The notes under the pieces: generated by a model
The model's database searches: none
The model's input: only the letters and a program-made list of their open reading frames with translations
Told to the model about the DNA's origin: nothing
Position numbers and translations under genes: made by a program
Assembly (NCBI GenBank): GCA_036936605.1
Contig: JAUPFV010000001.1
Location: 209,729,138 to 209,793,137 of the forward strand
DNA: 64,000 nt
Direction: 5' to 3'
Source: Limnanthes douglasii subsp. nivea
Lineage: Eukaryota > Streptophyta > Magnoliopsida > Brassicales > Limnanthaceae
Shown here: positions 1 to 10,190 of the stretch, piece after piece
Layout of the letters: every line of letters begins with the position of its first letter
Numbering within the stretch: the first letter of the stretch is position 1

Positions 1-121
1 ATATACAAAAAGGTGGCTTGACAGAGTTCTTTAAAGATTCATTTTCGTCACCTATTTTTCCAGATTTTTAAGGACTTTATGGGCTCTCTTAGGAATTTAA
101 TATACAAAAAGGTGGCTCGAC
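1..121 (+). repeat. Short direct repeat pair, 99 bp apart
   Basis: A 22-bp stretch at 1-22 (atatacaaaaaggtggct and on) recurs at 100-121 with one or two changes. The first copy touches the window edge, so the full unit may be a ~99-bp tandem repeat that starts outside. No coding signal is seen. Confidence 0.6.
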
Positions 122-1006
122 TTAATAAGTAATAATCATGGAATTTTAAATGTTCCCTTTGTCCAAAATCTTTATAATTAGCTTATTTAGTGTATTTCTG
201 ACTTCTAATTTGACCACTGTGTAAATTTAATCCGCCATCTTACTCATCATTGCTACTAATGATCACATCATTCTTCGTATATTAAAAATAATTTGACCTC
301 AAATCTTGCTGACCATATACTTGAAAATCATTCATAAATTTCCTCAAACAATTTGATATGAATATGATACCATATTCACAGCTGAAAACTTTATCGCCAT
401 TCCACCATTACTTTCATTCAGTTCTAGATAATCTATGTATTTTTACTCCTAGGTTGTTTCGTCAGTTAGTGCTAAAAATTATATAATTTGAGTGTTCTTA
501 TGGCGGATGCATGCACCAGATCTTTGTTTCTTCGCGTAAAAATGAGATAATTAAGAATATTTCAAGATAAAAAACTTTATGTCAAACCAATAAATATTTC
601 CATAAGAGATGAAGGGATGTATACTATAAACATCTAGCGGTATGTGTACATCAACCATATAGATCTTCCGTGATGTCTTATCGCAACTTGAAATTTAATA
701 TAGTGTAAATGATCAGCTACCAAAGGTGGGGGACACACCTGCTAATGATAGAGTCAATGAGTTGGTGGTATCACCACTCTCATTAAAAAAAAGGATTCTC
801 TTTCCATTGTATTCAAATCCGGTGGTGGTTTCCAACATATTTTTCATATGATTAAGCCAACTGGTGTTGAATGGATGGAGTAGGCTCATGATGGATTAAA
901 CAATCCATGTTAAATAATTTACCTTGCCCATGATGGATTAAACAATACTTCTATCTGATAGTGCATGGATACCATAATTTAACTCAAATCTTCCCTATTT
1001 TGATAA
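122..1006. other. No gene recognised
   Basis: This is AT-rich sequence without a long open frame or recognisable protein. An 18-bp direct repeat (catgatggattaaacaat) occurs near 887 and 932. A purine-rich aaggtggggga at about 724 resembles a copia polypurine tract, but nothing around it supports that reading. Confidence 0.5.
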
Positions 1007-1118
1007 AACATGAATAATGGATTCATCTATATCAGCGGTACTTTGAAAACATGCAAAGACAAAATAACATGAATAATGGATTCATCTATATCAGTGGTAC
1101 TTTGAAAACATGCAAAGA
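1007..1118 (+). repeat. 59-bp tandem duplication
   Basis: Two head-to-tail copies begin at 1007 and 1066. They share aacatgaataatggattc and the following ~35 bases, with one visible substitution (cggt against tggt). The near identity implies a recent local duplication in otherwise decayed DNA. The small ORF that starts at 1110 uses the end of the second copy and has no recognisable product. Confidence 0.85.
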
Positions 1119-1570
1119 TGGGATGGAACCATTGTTGCCTTCGTGCTAGATAAAATTAATTATGGATATTCAATTTTTTTTACTTATTCGATTTATTTGA
1201 GTTGTGTAAAATTTATGAGACTAAATATTGATCAACTTGTAATATACGAAGAAACCTCATCAATTATTCATAATTCATTAACCTTTTCCATAAGCTCTTA
1301 CATAAAGCTAGGGTAAACTATGTTGAGATTTTAGGTTTTTCCAACAAGGGTTGTCCAAATCAACACCATCAAATTTTGACCGTATAGAATTTCTAAGACT
1401 ATGGATTTTGGCTAATCCATACATAATCTAGAGTAACAAATTATTTAGCACTTCAAGCCGAATTTACAGATGAGACACAATATTCAACAACTAAGGCCTC
1501 ATAGCCTAAAATAAAAATAACTAATGCTACACCACATTCAAAATCTTTATAGTCCAATGAGGATGTCTTA

Positions 1571-1900
1571 AGGTGGGGGATGCCGTTGTTGGATACTTTA
1601 TTTTTAAAATGGTTGGTACCAAATTTTTTTTATTTAAAAGTCAAAATTTATGGCTTTTTTATTTCAAATTCTCCCGATGACACCTTTCTATAACAACATG
1701 GAGGCAAAAATAACAAGATGGGTTGTGTTGGGGTCTCATCCTTTTAATATTTTGATATTGGAGATAATTGATGTTGGGGATAATTGTAGCAGTTTGGGCC
1801 TATATGTGTCCATAAATCCTCTTATATTTTCCAAAAGGTATTATGCTTACTTAAGGTGGTTCAAAAGTTACAGAGAAAATAACTTCTCAAATTGGAATTG
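1571..1900 (+). mobile_element. Possible copia 3' end: PPT followed by LTR start
   Basis: The run aggtggggga at 1571-1580 is followed within a few bases by tgttgg at 1587, the usual order of a copia polypurine tract and LTR start. The upstream DNA (1119-1570) shows no readable pol, and no partner LTR was found. The 83-residue open frame at 1650-1901 would lie inside the LTR and is probably meaningless. This is a remnant at best. Confidence 0.3.
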
Positions 1901-1921
1901 AAAGGGTAAAATCAAAGGAAC

Positions 1922-2347
1922 TTATCTTGCACCGAATAGCCAGGAGAGTACGAACGCCAAAAATACTTCATATTTTGAGCAATAAGCCAAAAGGACAAGA
2001 CTACAAGCAACCCACAAAGGAGAAGGTGCGAGGAGTTTAAAGCAATGATAATAGATCTCTATTGTAAGGCCTAAAGTGAAGAAGACGATGAATGTTAGGT
2101 AAATTGGGTATAAATGAGTGCTAGAAGTTGTGGTTAAAACCATAAGAAAGTATCTTTCCTTGACCTCATATATTTTGGATGATGAAGTTAATATTAATAG
2201 TGTTATTCTTGAGCCAATATCTTGACAAATCCCGAAGCTAAAAATCAAAGAACCATAGAGGGAATAGATGGTGTTGAGAAGACCATAAAAAATTAATGGT
2301 TGGAGTCTATTTCTGACGTGATAGATAAGTCTTTGTTCGTAAAGCAA
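1922..2347 (-). CDS. Unrecognised 141-residue hydrophobic ORF
   Basis: This is an ATG-started frame of 141 codons. The product is strongly hydrophobic, with several Leu/Ile/Phe-rich stretches that could be read as membrane segments and few charged residues. It matches no family I recognise. A hydrophobic reading opposite a Lys/Glu-rich or A-rich + strand is a common artefact, and the surrounding DNA is transposon debris, so a real gene is doubtful. Nothing upstream marks a promoter. Confidence 0.15.
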   Translation of the reverse strand: MLYEQRLIYHVRNRLQPLIFYGLLNTIYSLYGSLIFSFGICQDIGSRITLLILTSSSKIYEVKERYFLMVLTTTSSTHLYPIYLTFIVFFTLGLTIEIYYHCFKLLAPSPLWVACSLVLLAYCSKYEVFLAFVLSWLFGAR

Positions 2348-2889
2348 GTAGCATAAATGTTTGGTCAGCTAGTTCATTTGACTCATTCAAGAAGGCTACC
2401 AACTCATAATCTCCACGTGAACTTGAAAATAAGGCAGATGAAGTTGGGTGTTGACGTAAGTGTTTCTGCCTTAAACTTTATTTCTCTATATTTGTTGTTT
2501 TTTAATTTTATATTAACTTTTTTTGTATTTTTGTATACTGTTTATCAATGCTTTTGGCTTGGAGGATCAGGAATGCTAGGGCTTTACTCCCGTAATTTTG
2601 GATCTACAACCTTTACTTAAAATGATAGTTAAACCACTTAAGAGTAGCCGAGATCTAAATGAATTTTCAAATGAAAGTTATATATGTTTGAATATTGTGA
2701 TTCATGCAAATGAATATGCAATATTGGAGCTTGGTAAAATCAATAATGTTTGCTAAGGAACCGAAGATCTTGGAATTATACCAAAAGATTGAAAGAACCT
2801 AAATCCATTCATATTCATAATTCACCGATCAACTTATCTTAATTGTTTATCTTTCTTAATAGAGGTATTAACTTTCACATTTCCTCATC
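2348..2889. other. No gene recognised
   Basis: AT-rich DNA with one short open frame (2357-2620, + strand) that is hydrophobic and unrecognisable. No repeats or transposon signatures stand out. Confidence 0.4.
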
Positions 2890-3132
2890 ATGAAAGCAAC
2901 ATTAATCAATGAGGTAGAACTAGATTATTTATGGAACTACGTCTTGAATGATCACAAGCGTAAAGGTATTATTTGGAGTCTCGTAGCCGAAAGTAGGGAT
3001 TTAAAGGTTAAAGGTGTTGCCGAAGATGAAGAGGGGGAAAATGATGGTGCCCTCCTAAATTTGAATTCGAGGTTGTCAATAGTCTCATTCTTTCAGTTGA
3101 GACGGAAACTATTGTCAATATTCTTCCAATAA
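2890..3132 (+). CDS. Unrecognised 80-residue ORF
   Basis: This is an 80-codon ATG frame. The middle is acidic (a run of Glu/Asp around residues 44-52) and the C-terminus is basic and hydrophobic. Charged composition on the + strand is more protein-like than most frames nearby, and the position left of tandem repeats resembles the + strand ORF zones of the two Tat-like elements at 23-29 kb and 45-47 kb. I cannot name a family and see no promoter. It may be a fragment of a transposon ORF. Confidence 0.15.
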   Translation: MKATLINEVELDYLWNYVLNDHKRKGIIWSLVAESRDLKVKGVAEDEEGENDGALLNLNSRLSIVSFFQLRRKLLSIFFQ

Positions 3133-3629
3133 TTATTGTTGAAGTTGTAAATTATTTCATTCATGCAATTGAGATCAAATGTTTAAATGATTATCCCTAT
3201 ACAGTCGAAACCAAAGTTATTTTTGAGCTTCTTCATCCATGTTGATGCCCTTAAAGTTTTTAGCTCTAAAGGAAGTAATTCTCCAAAGTAGTTGTTTGAT
3301 CCTTGTACTTTTTATTATTGAATTTTTGTATGATAAATATTTTTGGACCAAAGTCCATGACAGGTCGAGGCATTTTGATATATAAACGCCGTTTTATTTT
3401 ATATGATGCTTTGTTTTTCTTTTTAAAGGGGTCCATGCCTTAAGTCTCAGATTTTTGTTGAAAATATGCTAAGAGTAAGCTTTGGATTGTGCTTTTTTTA
3501 TTTTACGTTTCTTGTTTTATTTTAAAGTGAAACCTTTAAAGACTGGATCCCATGAATATTCTCGGACTATGGATTTAGATTTATTGACCCACCGAAGCCT
3601 TGTAGGAAGGGCAATGAACTATCGGCAGA
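3133..3629. other. No gene recognised
   Basis: AT-rich, T-rich sequence without open frames of note. It grades into the degenerate tandem repeats that start near 3630. Confidence 0.4.
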
Positions 3630-3834
3630 TTTGGATAAAGGCTTATTGAGTTGCGATTAGTGAAATAAAGACTGAGGCAGTCCTTGAATTAGAAAATAAA
3701 CAATACACTATCAGTAATTTCAGATGAATTCCTATTGAGCCACGAGAGTCTTTAATGCATTAAAGAATCATGAAATCATCAAAGTGGAGGATGAAAAATG
3801 CATTGCTAGTACCTTCAGATGAAGGCTTCTATAT
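3630..3834 (+). repeat. Degenerate ~92-bp tandem repeats, left part
   Basis: Units begin at about 3630 (ttggataaaggcttattgag), 3720 (cagatgaattcctattgagc) and 3815 (tcagatgaaggcttctat). They share a core of the form gagtc-tta-tgcatta-aa followed by an A-rich tail. The third unit is cut by the gypsy element at 3835 and continues at 6755, which confirms that the element inserted into a pre-existing array. Confidence 0.65.
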
Positions 3835-4160
3835 TGATGCAGATAGATTAGCGTTAGAATTATGAAGACATGCGATCACCCGAAGAATGCAGCGAATTGA
3901 AAGTTTCGGAGCTCCCGGTGCCACGATTACATATAACGAGCTTTGCTCGTGATATATGGCGTTTTTTGGGCATTCAAAGTTGTTTAATATTTTATTTCGA
4001 ATTTTCATTACTTTAGGGCATTTTTGGTATTTTCATATTAGGGTTTTTATTCAAACTTTTATTTAAACAGACTTTGTTTACAATGTAAAGGAGTTGAATT
4101 TTGATAAAAAAAACATTAGGGTTCCCCCTATATTGGCTTCTCTGCGTTTACTCTGTATTA
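3835..4160 (+). repeat. 5' LTR of the gypsy element
   Basis: About 326 bp, starting TGATGCAGATAG and ending TCTGTATTA (the 3' LTR ends TCTGTATCA, so the canonical CA is lost here). Shared blocks with the 3' LTR include gttttgtttacaatgta-like U5 sequence and the terminal ggcttctctgcgtttactct. A stretch at about 3923-3965 does not align with the 3' LTR and contains a hairpin (separate entry). Confidence 0.9.
3930..3958. repeat. Short perfect-arm hairpin present in one LTR only
   Basis: The sequence reads catataACGAGC-TTT-GCTCGTgatatatg. The arms are catataacgagc and its complement, with two extra bases (ga) on the right side. The corresponding part of the 3' LTR has an unrelated sequence (about 6518-6560). 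It is either a small insertion or a local replacement after the element integrated. Confidence 0.75.
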
Positions 4161-4163
4161 TAT

Positions 4164-4173
4164 TGGTATCAGA
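4164..4173 (+). other. Primer binding site (initiator tRNA-Met)
   Basis: TGGTATCAGA starts three bases after the 5' LTR end. It is complementary to the 3' end of plant initiator tRNA-Met, the standard primer for many plant LTR elements. The match covers about 10 bases; the usual following gc is changed to ca. Confidence 0.88.
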
Positions 4174-4191
4174 CACATGCAGTCCTGCGAG

Positions 4192-5334
4192 ATGGTGCGA
4201 GGAAGAACCAGAGGTCGCAGCGGCGTTGCTGTGGAAGGAGATGCAAGTGATTTCGGAGATCACGAGAATGCTGACCTGCGCCGTCAGGTCGAGTATCTTG
4301 CCCATCAGATGGCTGAACTTACTGTCAGGTAACCCGGTGTGGGGGCTGAAGGTCCCGATAACCCTTTTGGAGAAAGGCCAGAACGGAATGCTTATTCTGA
4401 CCGCCGCTGGGAGCTTGGATTTAAGGTCAACATTCCCGACTTTGATGGTGGCCTTCGGGCGAAGGACTTTGTTGATTGGTTATCCCATGTTGAGGAGGTG
4501 CTGGACTTCAAGGAAGTCCCTAAGAAGAGATGGGTAGCTTTGGTTACCATCCACCTGCGCGGCAGGGTACAAGCTTGGTGGCAGCAGGTGAAAAAGATCC
4601 GTGCGTGTGAAGGCAAGGAGCAAGTACATAGTTGGGAGAAGTTCAAGAATAAAATCCGCAAGGCATTCTTGCCTTACAATTTCGAGCGAGAATCGTTCCA
4701 GCGTTTCCAAAATCTTCATCAGGGTCCACGCTCTATGGACGAGTATACGGAGGAGTGCTTTCAGTTGCTTGCTCGTAAAGATGTGAATGAGTCAACATAT
4801 CAACGGGTATCCCGCTATATTGGGGGGTTGCACCCTCAACTCCAAGATGTGTTGAATATGTTCGACCTGTTTTCTGTTTCTGAAGCACATCGGCGTGCCC
4901 TCCAGGCAGAAAAACAGTTAGCTCGACGGACCCAGATTGGCATACGAACTGGTGCTCCTACAGGGACCTCAGCGGCCGCACCAGTTCCATGTCCAACCAT
5001 TCCAATTGTTCCCATTGGTGCGACCAGCCGTCCAACCGTTCCCATTATTCCCATTGGTGCGACCAACCGTTCTGCTGATAAGTTACGTTGCTTTGGATGT
5101 GGTGAGTTAGGGCATCGTCAGGTAGAGTGTCCGAATGCTATGGGTGCTAGGGGTCTTTTCTCTCATGAGGCGTTTGAACCGGGCCCCATTGTTCCTGATG
5201 GTCTCTCGAAGTTTGATATATATGATGATGATGTGACTGAGGTCACGGAGGAGGTTGTGACTGGTGATGTTGGTGCAGTTCTAATGGTACGACGTACTTT
5301 TCTTTCCCCTCGTGTTCCTGCTCAGAGTGATTGA
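4192..5334 (+). pseudogene. Gypsy Gag, one internal stop codon
   Basis: Gag is the capsid and RNA-binding protein of the element. The natural start is the ATG at 4192, 20 bases past the PBS. The frame then runs to 5334 (380 codons) with a single TAA at 4330-4332; an open stretch of 331 codons follows it. The N-terminus is Arg-rich. The retrotransposon gag domain covers roughly residues 95-245, with the WVALVTIHLRGRVQAWW helix region. A CCHC zinc knuckle CFGCGELGHRQVEC lies at about 5089-5130. Between them an in-frame 39-bp repeat gives PIVPIGAT and PIIPIGAT. The C-terminal tail is acidic. Only one disabling change in 1.1 kb contrasts with the gutted pol downstream. Confidence 0.88.
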
Positions 5335-5340
5335 CTGCGG

Positions 5341-5682
5341 AATAATGTGTTTTAGTCCACTTGTACGATTGGCGGTAAGGTGTACACCTTCATTATTGAT
5401 GCTGGGCTGTGAGAATGTAATTTCCGAGATAGCAGTTTCGAAGCTCGGGCTGAAATCCGAGTCGCACCCCAAACCATACAAGCTGGCCTGACTGAGTAAA
5501 GGTACTGATATCACTGTGTCTCAACGTGTGCTTGTATAATTTTCTGTAGGGAAGACATACCGAGATGAGGTGTTTTGTGATGTAGTGCCTATGGACGCTT
5601 GTCACTTATTGCGTGGCCGCCCTTGGGAGTATGATTTGTCTGTTGTGCATGATGGTCGTGCGAATACTTATTCATTCTTTTT
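5341..5682 (+). pseudogene. Gypsy aspartic protease remnant
   Basis: Reading on from gag gives a recognisable retropepsin region: a TIGGKVYTFIID stretch, then SEIAVSKLGLK, and later CHLLRGRPW, the usual order in plant gypsy elements. The catalytic D-(S/T)-G is replaced by D-A-G and followed at once by a stop. A further stop follows near 5540. It cannot be active. There is no gap between it and gag, consistent with an ancestral gag-pol polyprotein. Confidence 0.75.
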
Positions 5683-5847
5683 TTGGGTAAGAATTTTGTT
5701 CTAGTACCGCCAAAGCCTCGGTCCCTCAGCATTGGCTCTGGTCCTTCCACAACGACTTTGCTATCCCGTGCTCCTTTTCAGGCGGCCATGGAAGAAGCTG
5801 GTGTGGTCTTCTTGCTGTTTTGTGATCCAGTTATGACTGATGTGTTT

Positions 5848-5970
5848 GCAGATGTGTTTCCTGTTGCTACCCCTGCAGTTCAGTCTCTTTTGCAAGAGTT
5901 TGCAGATGTGTTTCCTGTTGCTAGTCCTGCAGTTCAGTCTCTTTTGCAGGAGTTTGCAGATGTGTTTCTT
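5848..5970 (+). repeat. 54-bp in-frame tandem duplication at the pol deletion junction
   Basis: Copies run 5848-5901 and 5902-5955, each starting gcagatgtgtttc, with a partial third copy from 5956. The copies differ at three or four bases. The unit length is a multiple of three, so the frame is kept. The third, truncated copy ends where the sequence jumps to integrase. Confidence 0.9.
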
Positions 5971-6420
5971 TTCCAGGTGATGTATGGTGTTGTGCCCCAG
6001 GGTCCTGTCGACTTGCTCGTCCTGCCTAGTAAAATTCGTGTTCACACAATTGCTGAGGAGCTTGTCTCGCAGATTAGCCAAACCCACCAGAAGACATACG
6101 ATCAGGCTGTCTTGAGCACCGCCAAGTATAAGTCTCAGGCGGATCATCATCGTCGTGCTGTACAGTTCGAAATTGGTGACTATGTGTGGGCAGTTCTAAC
6201 TAAGGCTCGGTACCCTGCCGGTGAGTACAACAAACTGACCGCCCGGAAGATTGGCCATGTGGAGATTGTGGAGAGGATCAACCCGAATTCTTATCGGTTG
6301 CGCTTGCCTAGCCATGTCCGTACGTCTGATGTCTTTAATGTTAAGCATCTGATTCCTTATGCAGGTGACTCTTCTGATGAGAAGACTGGTTCTGATTCGA
6401 GGGCGAATCTTCTCTACCCC

Positions 6421-6428
6421 GGAGGGGA
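6421..6428 (+). other. Polypurine tract of the gypsy element
   Basis: GGAGGGGA directly precedes the 3' LTR start TGATGCAG. It is the plus-strand priming site for reverse transcription. It overlaps the end of the integrase frame, as is usual in this lineage. Confidence 0.88.
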
Positions 6429-6749
6429 TGATGCAGATAGATTAGCGTTAGAATTTATGAAGACAGACGATCACCCGAAGAATGCAACGAATTGACAGTT
6501 TCGGAGCTCCCGGTGTCCAATTTTGACCCACAACACCTTATTTCGAAGGGCATTTTTGGGCATTCGGAGTCATTTACTATTTTATTTGGAATTTTTATTA
6601 CTTTAGGGCATTTTTGGTATTTTTGTATTAGGGTTTTTATTCGAACTCTTATTTAAACAGATTTTGTTTACAATGTAATGGAGTTGAATTTTGATAAAAA
6701 AACATTAGGGTTTCCCCTATATTGGCTTCTCTGCGTTTACTCTGTATCA
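6429..6749 (+). repeat. 3' LTR of the gypsy element
   Basis: About 321 bp, TGATGCAG to TCTGTATCA. It differs from the 5' LTR by many substitutions and one non-homologous patch, so the insertion is not recent by LTR divergence. Confidence 0.9.
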
Positions 6750-6754
6750 TATAT

Positions 6755-6925
6755 CCATGAGAGTCCTCAGTGCATTAAATACTTGAGAAATAATAGCTTG
6801 AAGGAAAAACAATACAATGTTGATAGCTTTGGATAAAGTCTTACTGAGCCGCGAGTCTTCAGTGCATGAAAAACTAAGAAATCCTGAAATTGGAGGATAA
6901 ATAATATATTTTGAGACTCTTTTAA
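6755..6925 (+). repeat. Degenerate ~92-bp tandem repeats, right part
   Basis: This resumes the third unit cut at 3834 (ccatgagagtcctcagtgca). A fourth unit starts at about 6828 (ttggataaagtcttactgag), which mirrors the first unit at 3630. Removing the gypsy element and one TATAT restores a 93-bp unit. Confidence 0.65.
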
Positions 6926-6974
6926 TTTAAATGGAGTGATTAGTTTTGAAGGTACAATTTTTTTTGTTTCTAGA

Positions 6975-7245
6975 CCCCGTACAGTCCTTAATGTGTAGGA
7001 ATAATTTTAAAATCATCTAAAAACTTATTTGTTTGTGAGAGTATATGGATTCCCTAAATTATTTAGGACTAAGTTTAGAATCATCCAGAAATTAAATTGT
7101 TTACAAGGGTTCGAAGACTCCCTTGAATGTTTAGGACCGTGTTTAGAATCATTCATCCACTTAGATTGTTTGCCGGGGTTTGAGGAATCCTTGGGTTGTT
7201 TAGAATTGCGTTTAACATCATCTAGAAACTTAGATAAACATGGAA
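6975..7245 (+). repeat. 68-bp tandem repeat, four units
   Basis: Units start at about 6975, 7043, 7111 and 7179, each ~68 bp, with a shared core of the form tttaggac-gtttagaatcat and a g-rich end (gagagt, aagggt, ccgggg). The first units look distantly related to the 92-bp units next door. Open frames on both strands here (7025-7288 and 7029-7256) owe their length to the repeat and are not genes. Confidence 0.75.
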
Positions 7246-7249
7246 TTTT

Positions 7250-9529
7250 TTTATGAATTATATACCTCACTAAACCTTCCCATATCATCGGGGTAGGAAA
7301 TAGTGTACCTCAAAAGAAGAAAAATAATATGTAAAAATGTACAAGTAGTATCAAGAGCTATATAGTACTTTATGAACTGTAAAGATTTAATTAATTTAAT
7401 ATTTGAGGAATGCAAAATAGGTTATCATTATTCATCCCACAAGTTGTATATTCCAAGCTTGACAATAAATTATATTGTATATGGATTCTTGCAGTTTGGA
7501 CCCAGCTTGCCAATTGCACTGTCCTTGGTCTAAAGGAACACACATCTGAGAATTTTATCTCCAACTTTACAGTTTGAAAAGTGGACTTTAGAATATTATC
7601 TATATATCATTAAGTATTGTGCTTTCCTCTTAAGTAAGATTTAATCCTGCTTTGTTTGAATGCATCCAATTTGAATCTCCTAGCTTCAATGTTTATTATT
7701 TCACAGTTTGAATCTCCTAGCTTCAATGTTTATTATTTTACATGTCATAGACTAGACAAAATGGTGTCTCAATAGTTTTAGTTCGTGGTATGGTCTTGTA
7801 AAATCATAAAACTTTCTGTAGGAAGTCTAGCCACTTTATGGATGCACCTTCTAGCATTCTCCTTACACCTTCCAATTAGTTGGAACGGAGAGTAGAAGTT
7901 TTGTATATACATTGTGCTTGACTTAAAAATACTAAGTGATAATTTTGGAATTTTGAAGTATTGTTTATGGTGATAACCCTTGGTATTCTATATCATCATT
8001 AAATGTTGATCTTCAGGAGGTTGAAAACTCTATTCACCTTGATATTTTCTAAAGGCTCTAATTTCACACACTTTAAGAAATAATCCATTGCACCATGAGG
8101 TACTCCCTTCCTCATGATGCCTTCAGCTGGGGCTTCATAATTTCAAGTCCTTATATATCAAATAAAATATCTTCTGATATGGTCTCTAGCCAAACAAATA
8201 TGATTTGGATTGAATTAAAAAAGCGTTTACATGTATTGCAATGTGTGACAAAGTTTTTTTCACCTGCCAAAATGATGGGACACTGTAAACTTTTGAGATG
8301 ATTATTATATGCAATAACTTGTAGCCATAGTGAGCACTTGAGACACTGAAGCAAAAGTATTGTAATGCCATATCTTTATAATATTTTGGCCACCCATACA
8401 TATCTCGTTGATATGATTTTGATGCACCTAGCTTCAGCTTTACCTTTTGGTAACCTCGCTTTTGTAAAGTATGTTGTTATGGATGATCTCTAGTTATCAT
8501 CATATTCAGTAAGAATTACTTAGGGTACTTAAACACTTGGTAAAATTATGATTTGTAGAGTGACTGATGGTTTCTCTTGAATTATTCTTCATGGTGTTGA
8601 ATCTCATATAGGCTCAAGAACTAAAAACATATGCCATTGCATTTTCTGTCATATAAACGTTTTCAAATGTGAATTGACCGAATAAAGTCGTCTAACGGTT
8701 TAGTTCCCCTATGTACTAAATCAAAGTATATTTTTTTCTTATGCTTGGACCAAACTATAGTTGAGTACAAGTGGATAATATGTTAAGAACTTCACCTTTT
8801 GGGCACTACAAATGATGGCAAGTCTTAGTTATGCAATATCAACTTCATACTTTACCTCATTGTTGGAGGCCATGGAAGCCTAAGTTGATACGTTAGAAAG
8901 ACTTTTAAGGATTTTCTTATAACCATACAAATAAAAAATAAAGACCCTTTGAAAACACAACAATTACTCTTAGATGGCTAAAATAAAGTTATATAATTAT
9001 TAATATTTAAAATGTAATGTTTGGATACTAAAAATTAAATAAACTCTCATTGACAATTTTTTCTCATTGATCTATTCTAGAATATCTTTTTATGTGGACC
9101 TTGATAAAATAGGCTGATATTAAAAATTTTACTTTGAGTGGATTTATAGTCTTTAGCATTTAACAATATTATCTTGAAGTTGTAGAAGTAGTTGAGATGT
9201 TGTAGACGCTACTGTGAACTGAAACATAAACCACGATAACAAAATAAACACCATCATCTTCGCTCTTTATTATCACAAGGTATGACTTTTAAGGGGACTC
9301 ATACAACAATCAGTATAATATTTTTCTTCTCCTTTGTCTCTATTCTCTTTGTCCATAAATATATGATTTCTTTCTTTTTCTTCTTTTATAAAAAATGAGT
9401 ATTTCTTAATTTTATTTCTAAATTAGATAAATAGTCATAGTTATGAAGGTTTTATGGTGGTTTACTATATTCTGCATACTCTCAATGTCTGAAAAACATT
9501 GTTTGTATTTTTTGAAACTCTGGGTATAA
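7250..9529. other. Gene-free stretch
   Basis: No recognisable protein, RNA gene or transposon end. Short open frames around 8095-8400 on both strands have no family resemblance. The only structured item is the 37-bp duplication at 7670. Confidence 0.5.
7670..7743 (+). repeat. 37-bp tandem duplication
   Basis: Two copies start at 7670 and 7707 (tttgaatctcctagcttcaa and on) with one difference near the end. This is a recent local duplication. Confidence 0.88.
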
Positions 9530-10190
9530 CAAGTACGAAAAACATGATGAAAACTATGGGTATAACAAACGCGAATAAAGGGTTAAATTTGATTTTTTTT
9601 TGCTTTAGTGCGAATTAAGAAACATGAGTAAATGCGAAACAAAGGTTAAATGAAGTGCAAAATATGAAATAATGGTTAACGAAACTGTAAAACAAATGTT
9701 AAATTTGAATGTTTTTTTTGCATTAGTGCAAACTGCAAAATATGGGTAAAAATGAAATGCAAAATGCAAAACAAGTGTTAAGTTAAATGCAAAATGGGAA
9801 ACAAAGGTTAAATTTGATTTTGTTTTGCTAAAGTGTGAACTACGAAACAAGGGTAAATGTGAAATGTAGAATAATGCTTAAAAACGTGCGAAATATAAAA
9901 AAATGGCTAAATTTGGTTTATTTTTGCCTAAACACGAACTACAAAATACGTGTAAATGAAAAACAATAGCTGAAGAAAATGTGCAACGAAAAGAATGCTA
10001 ATTTTGTTTTTAACTTAGTGCGAATTGCGAAACAATTGTATAAAAAATTCAAAAAATAAGGATTAAGAGAAGTGAAAATTGTGAAACAAAAGTTATATTT
10101 TAATATTTTTTACCAAAGCACGAATTGCAATTCTTGGTAACACGAAATGCGAAACAAAGATCAAATAAAGTGAGAAATAATAACACTTTA
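9530..10190 (+). repeat. Satellite-like array of ~90-120-bp units
   Basis: About six diverged units are recognisable by the anchor ttgc-ttagtgcgaa-t-cgaaac at about 9600, 9718, 9825, 9924, 10010 and 10110. Inside each unit shorter motifs (aaatgcgaaacaa, ggttaaat) recur, so the unit itself was built from ~25-bp subrepeats. Unit length varies from about 86 to 119 bp. It ends just before the left LTR of copia element A. The reverse-strand open frame at 9605-9850 is a by-product. Confidence 0.7.

Larger units (their letters stand above)
5683..6495 (+). pseudogene. Gypsy pol deletion product: pre-RT linker joined to integrase C-terminus
   Basis: A 270-codon open frame. Residues 1-95 correspond to the linker before reverse transcriptase, with LLQEFADVFPV repeated by a 54-bp duplication. 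It then passes directly into the end of integrase: FQVMYGVVPQGPVDLL, AVQFEIGDYVWAVLTK, KIGHVEIVERINPNSYRLRLP and SDVFNVKHLIPY. The whole RT, RNase H and integrase catalytic core are missing at the junction near 5970. The joined frame stays open and runs into the 3' LTR. No chromodomain is seen. It cannot support transposition by itself; whether a protein is made is unknown. Confidence 0.85.
3835..6749 (+). mobile_element. Ty3/gypsy LTR element, internally deleted, with TSD
   Basis: This is a structurally complete but shortened gypsy element. Both LTRs begin TGATGCAG (3835, 6429) and end at 4160 and 6749. The 5-bp duplication TATAT flanks it at 3830-3834 and 6750-6754. The PBS is at 4164 and the PPT at 6421. 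The inside carries gag, a broken protease and an integrase C-terminus; reverse transcriptase, RNase H and the integrase core are absent, so it cannot be autonomous. GC content is clearly higher than in the flanking DNA. The same LTR start, PBS and PPT style recur in the element at 53421. Confidence 0.92.
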
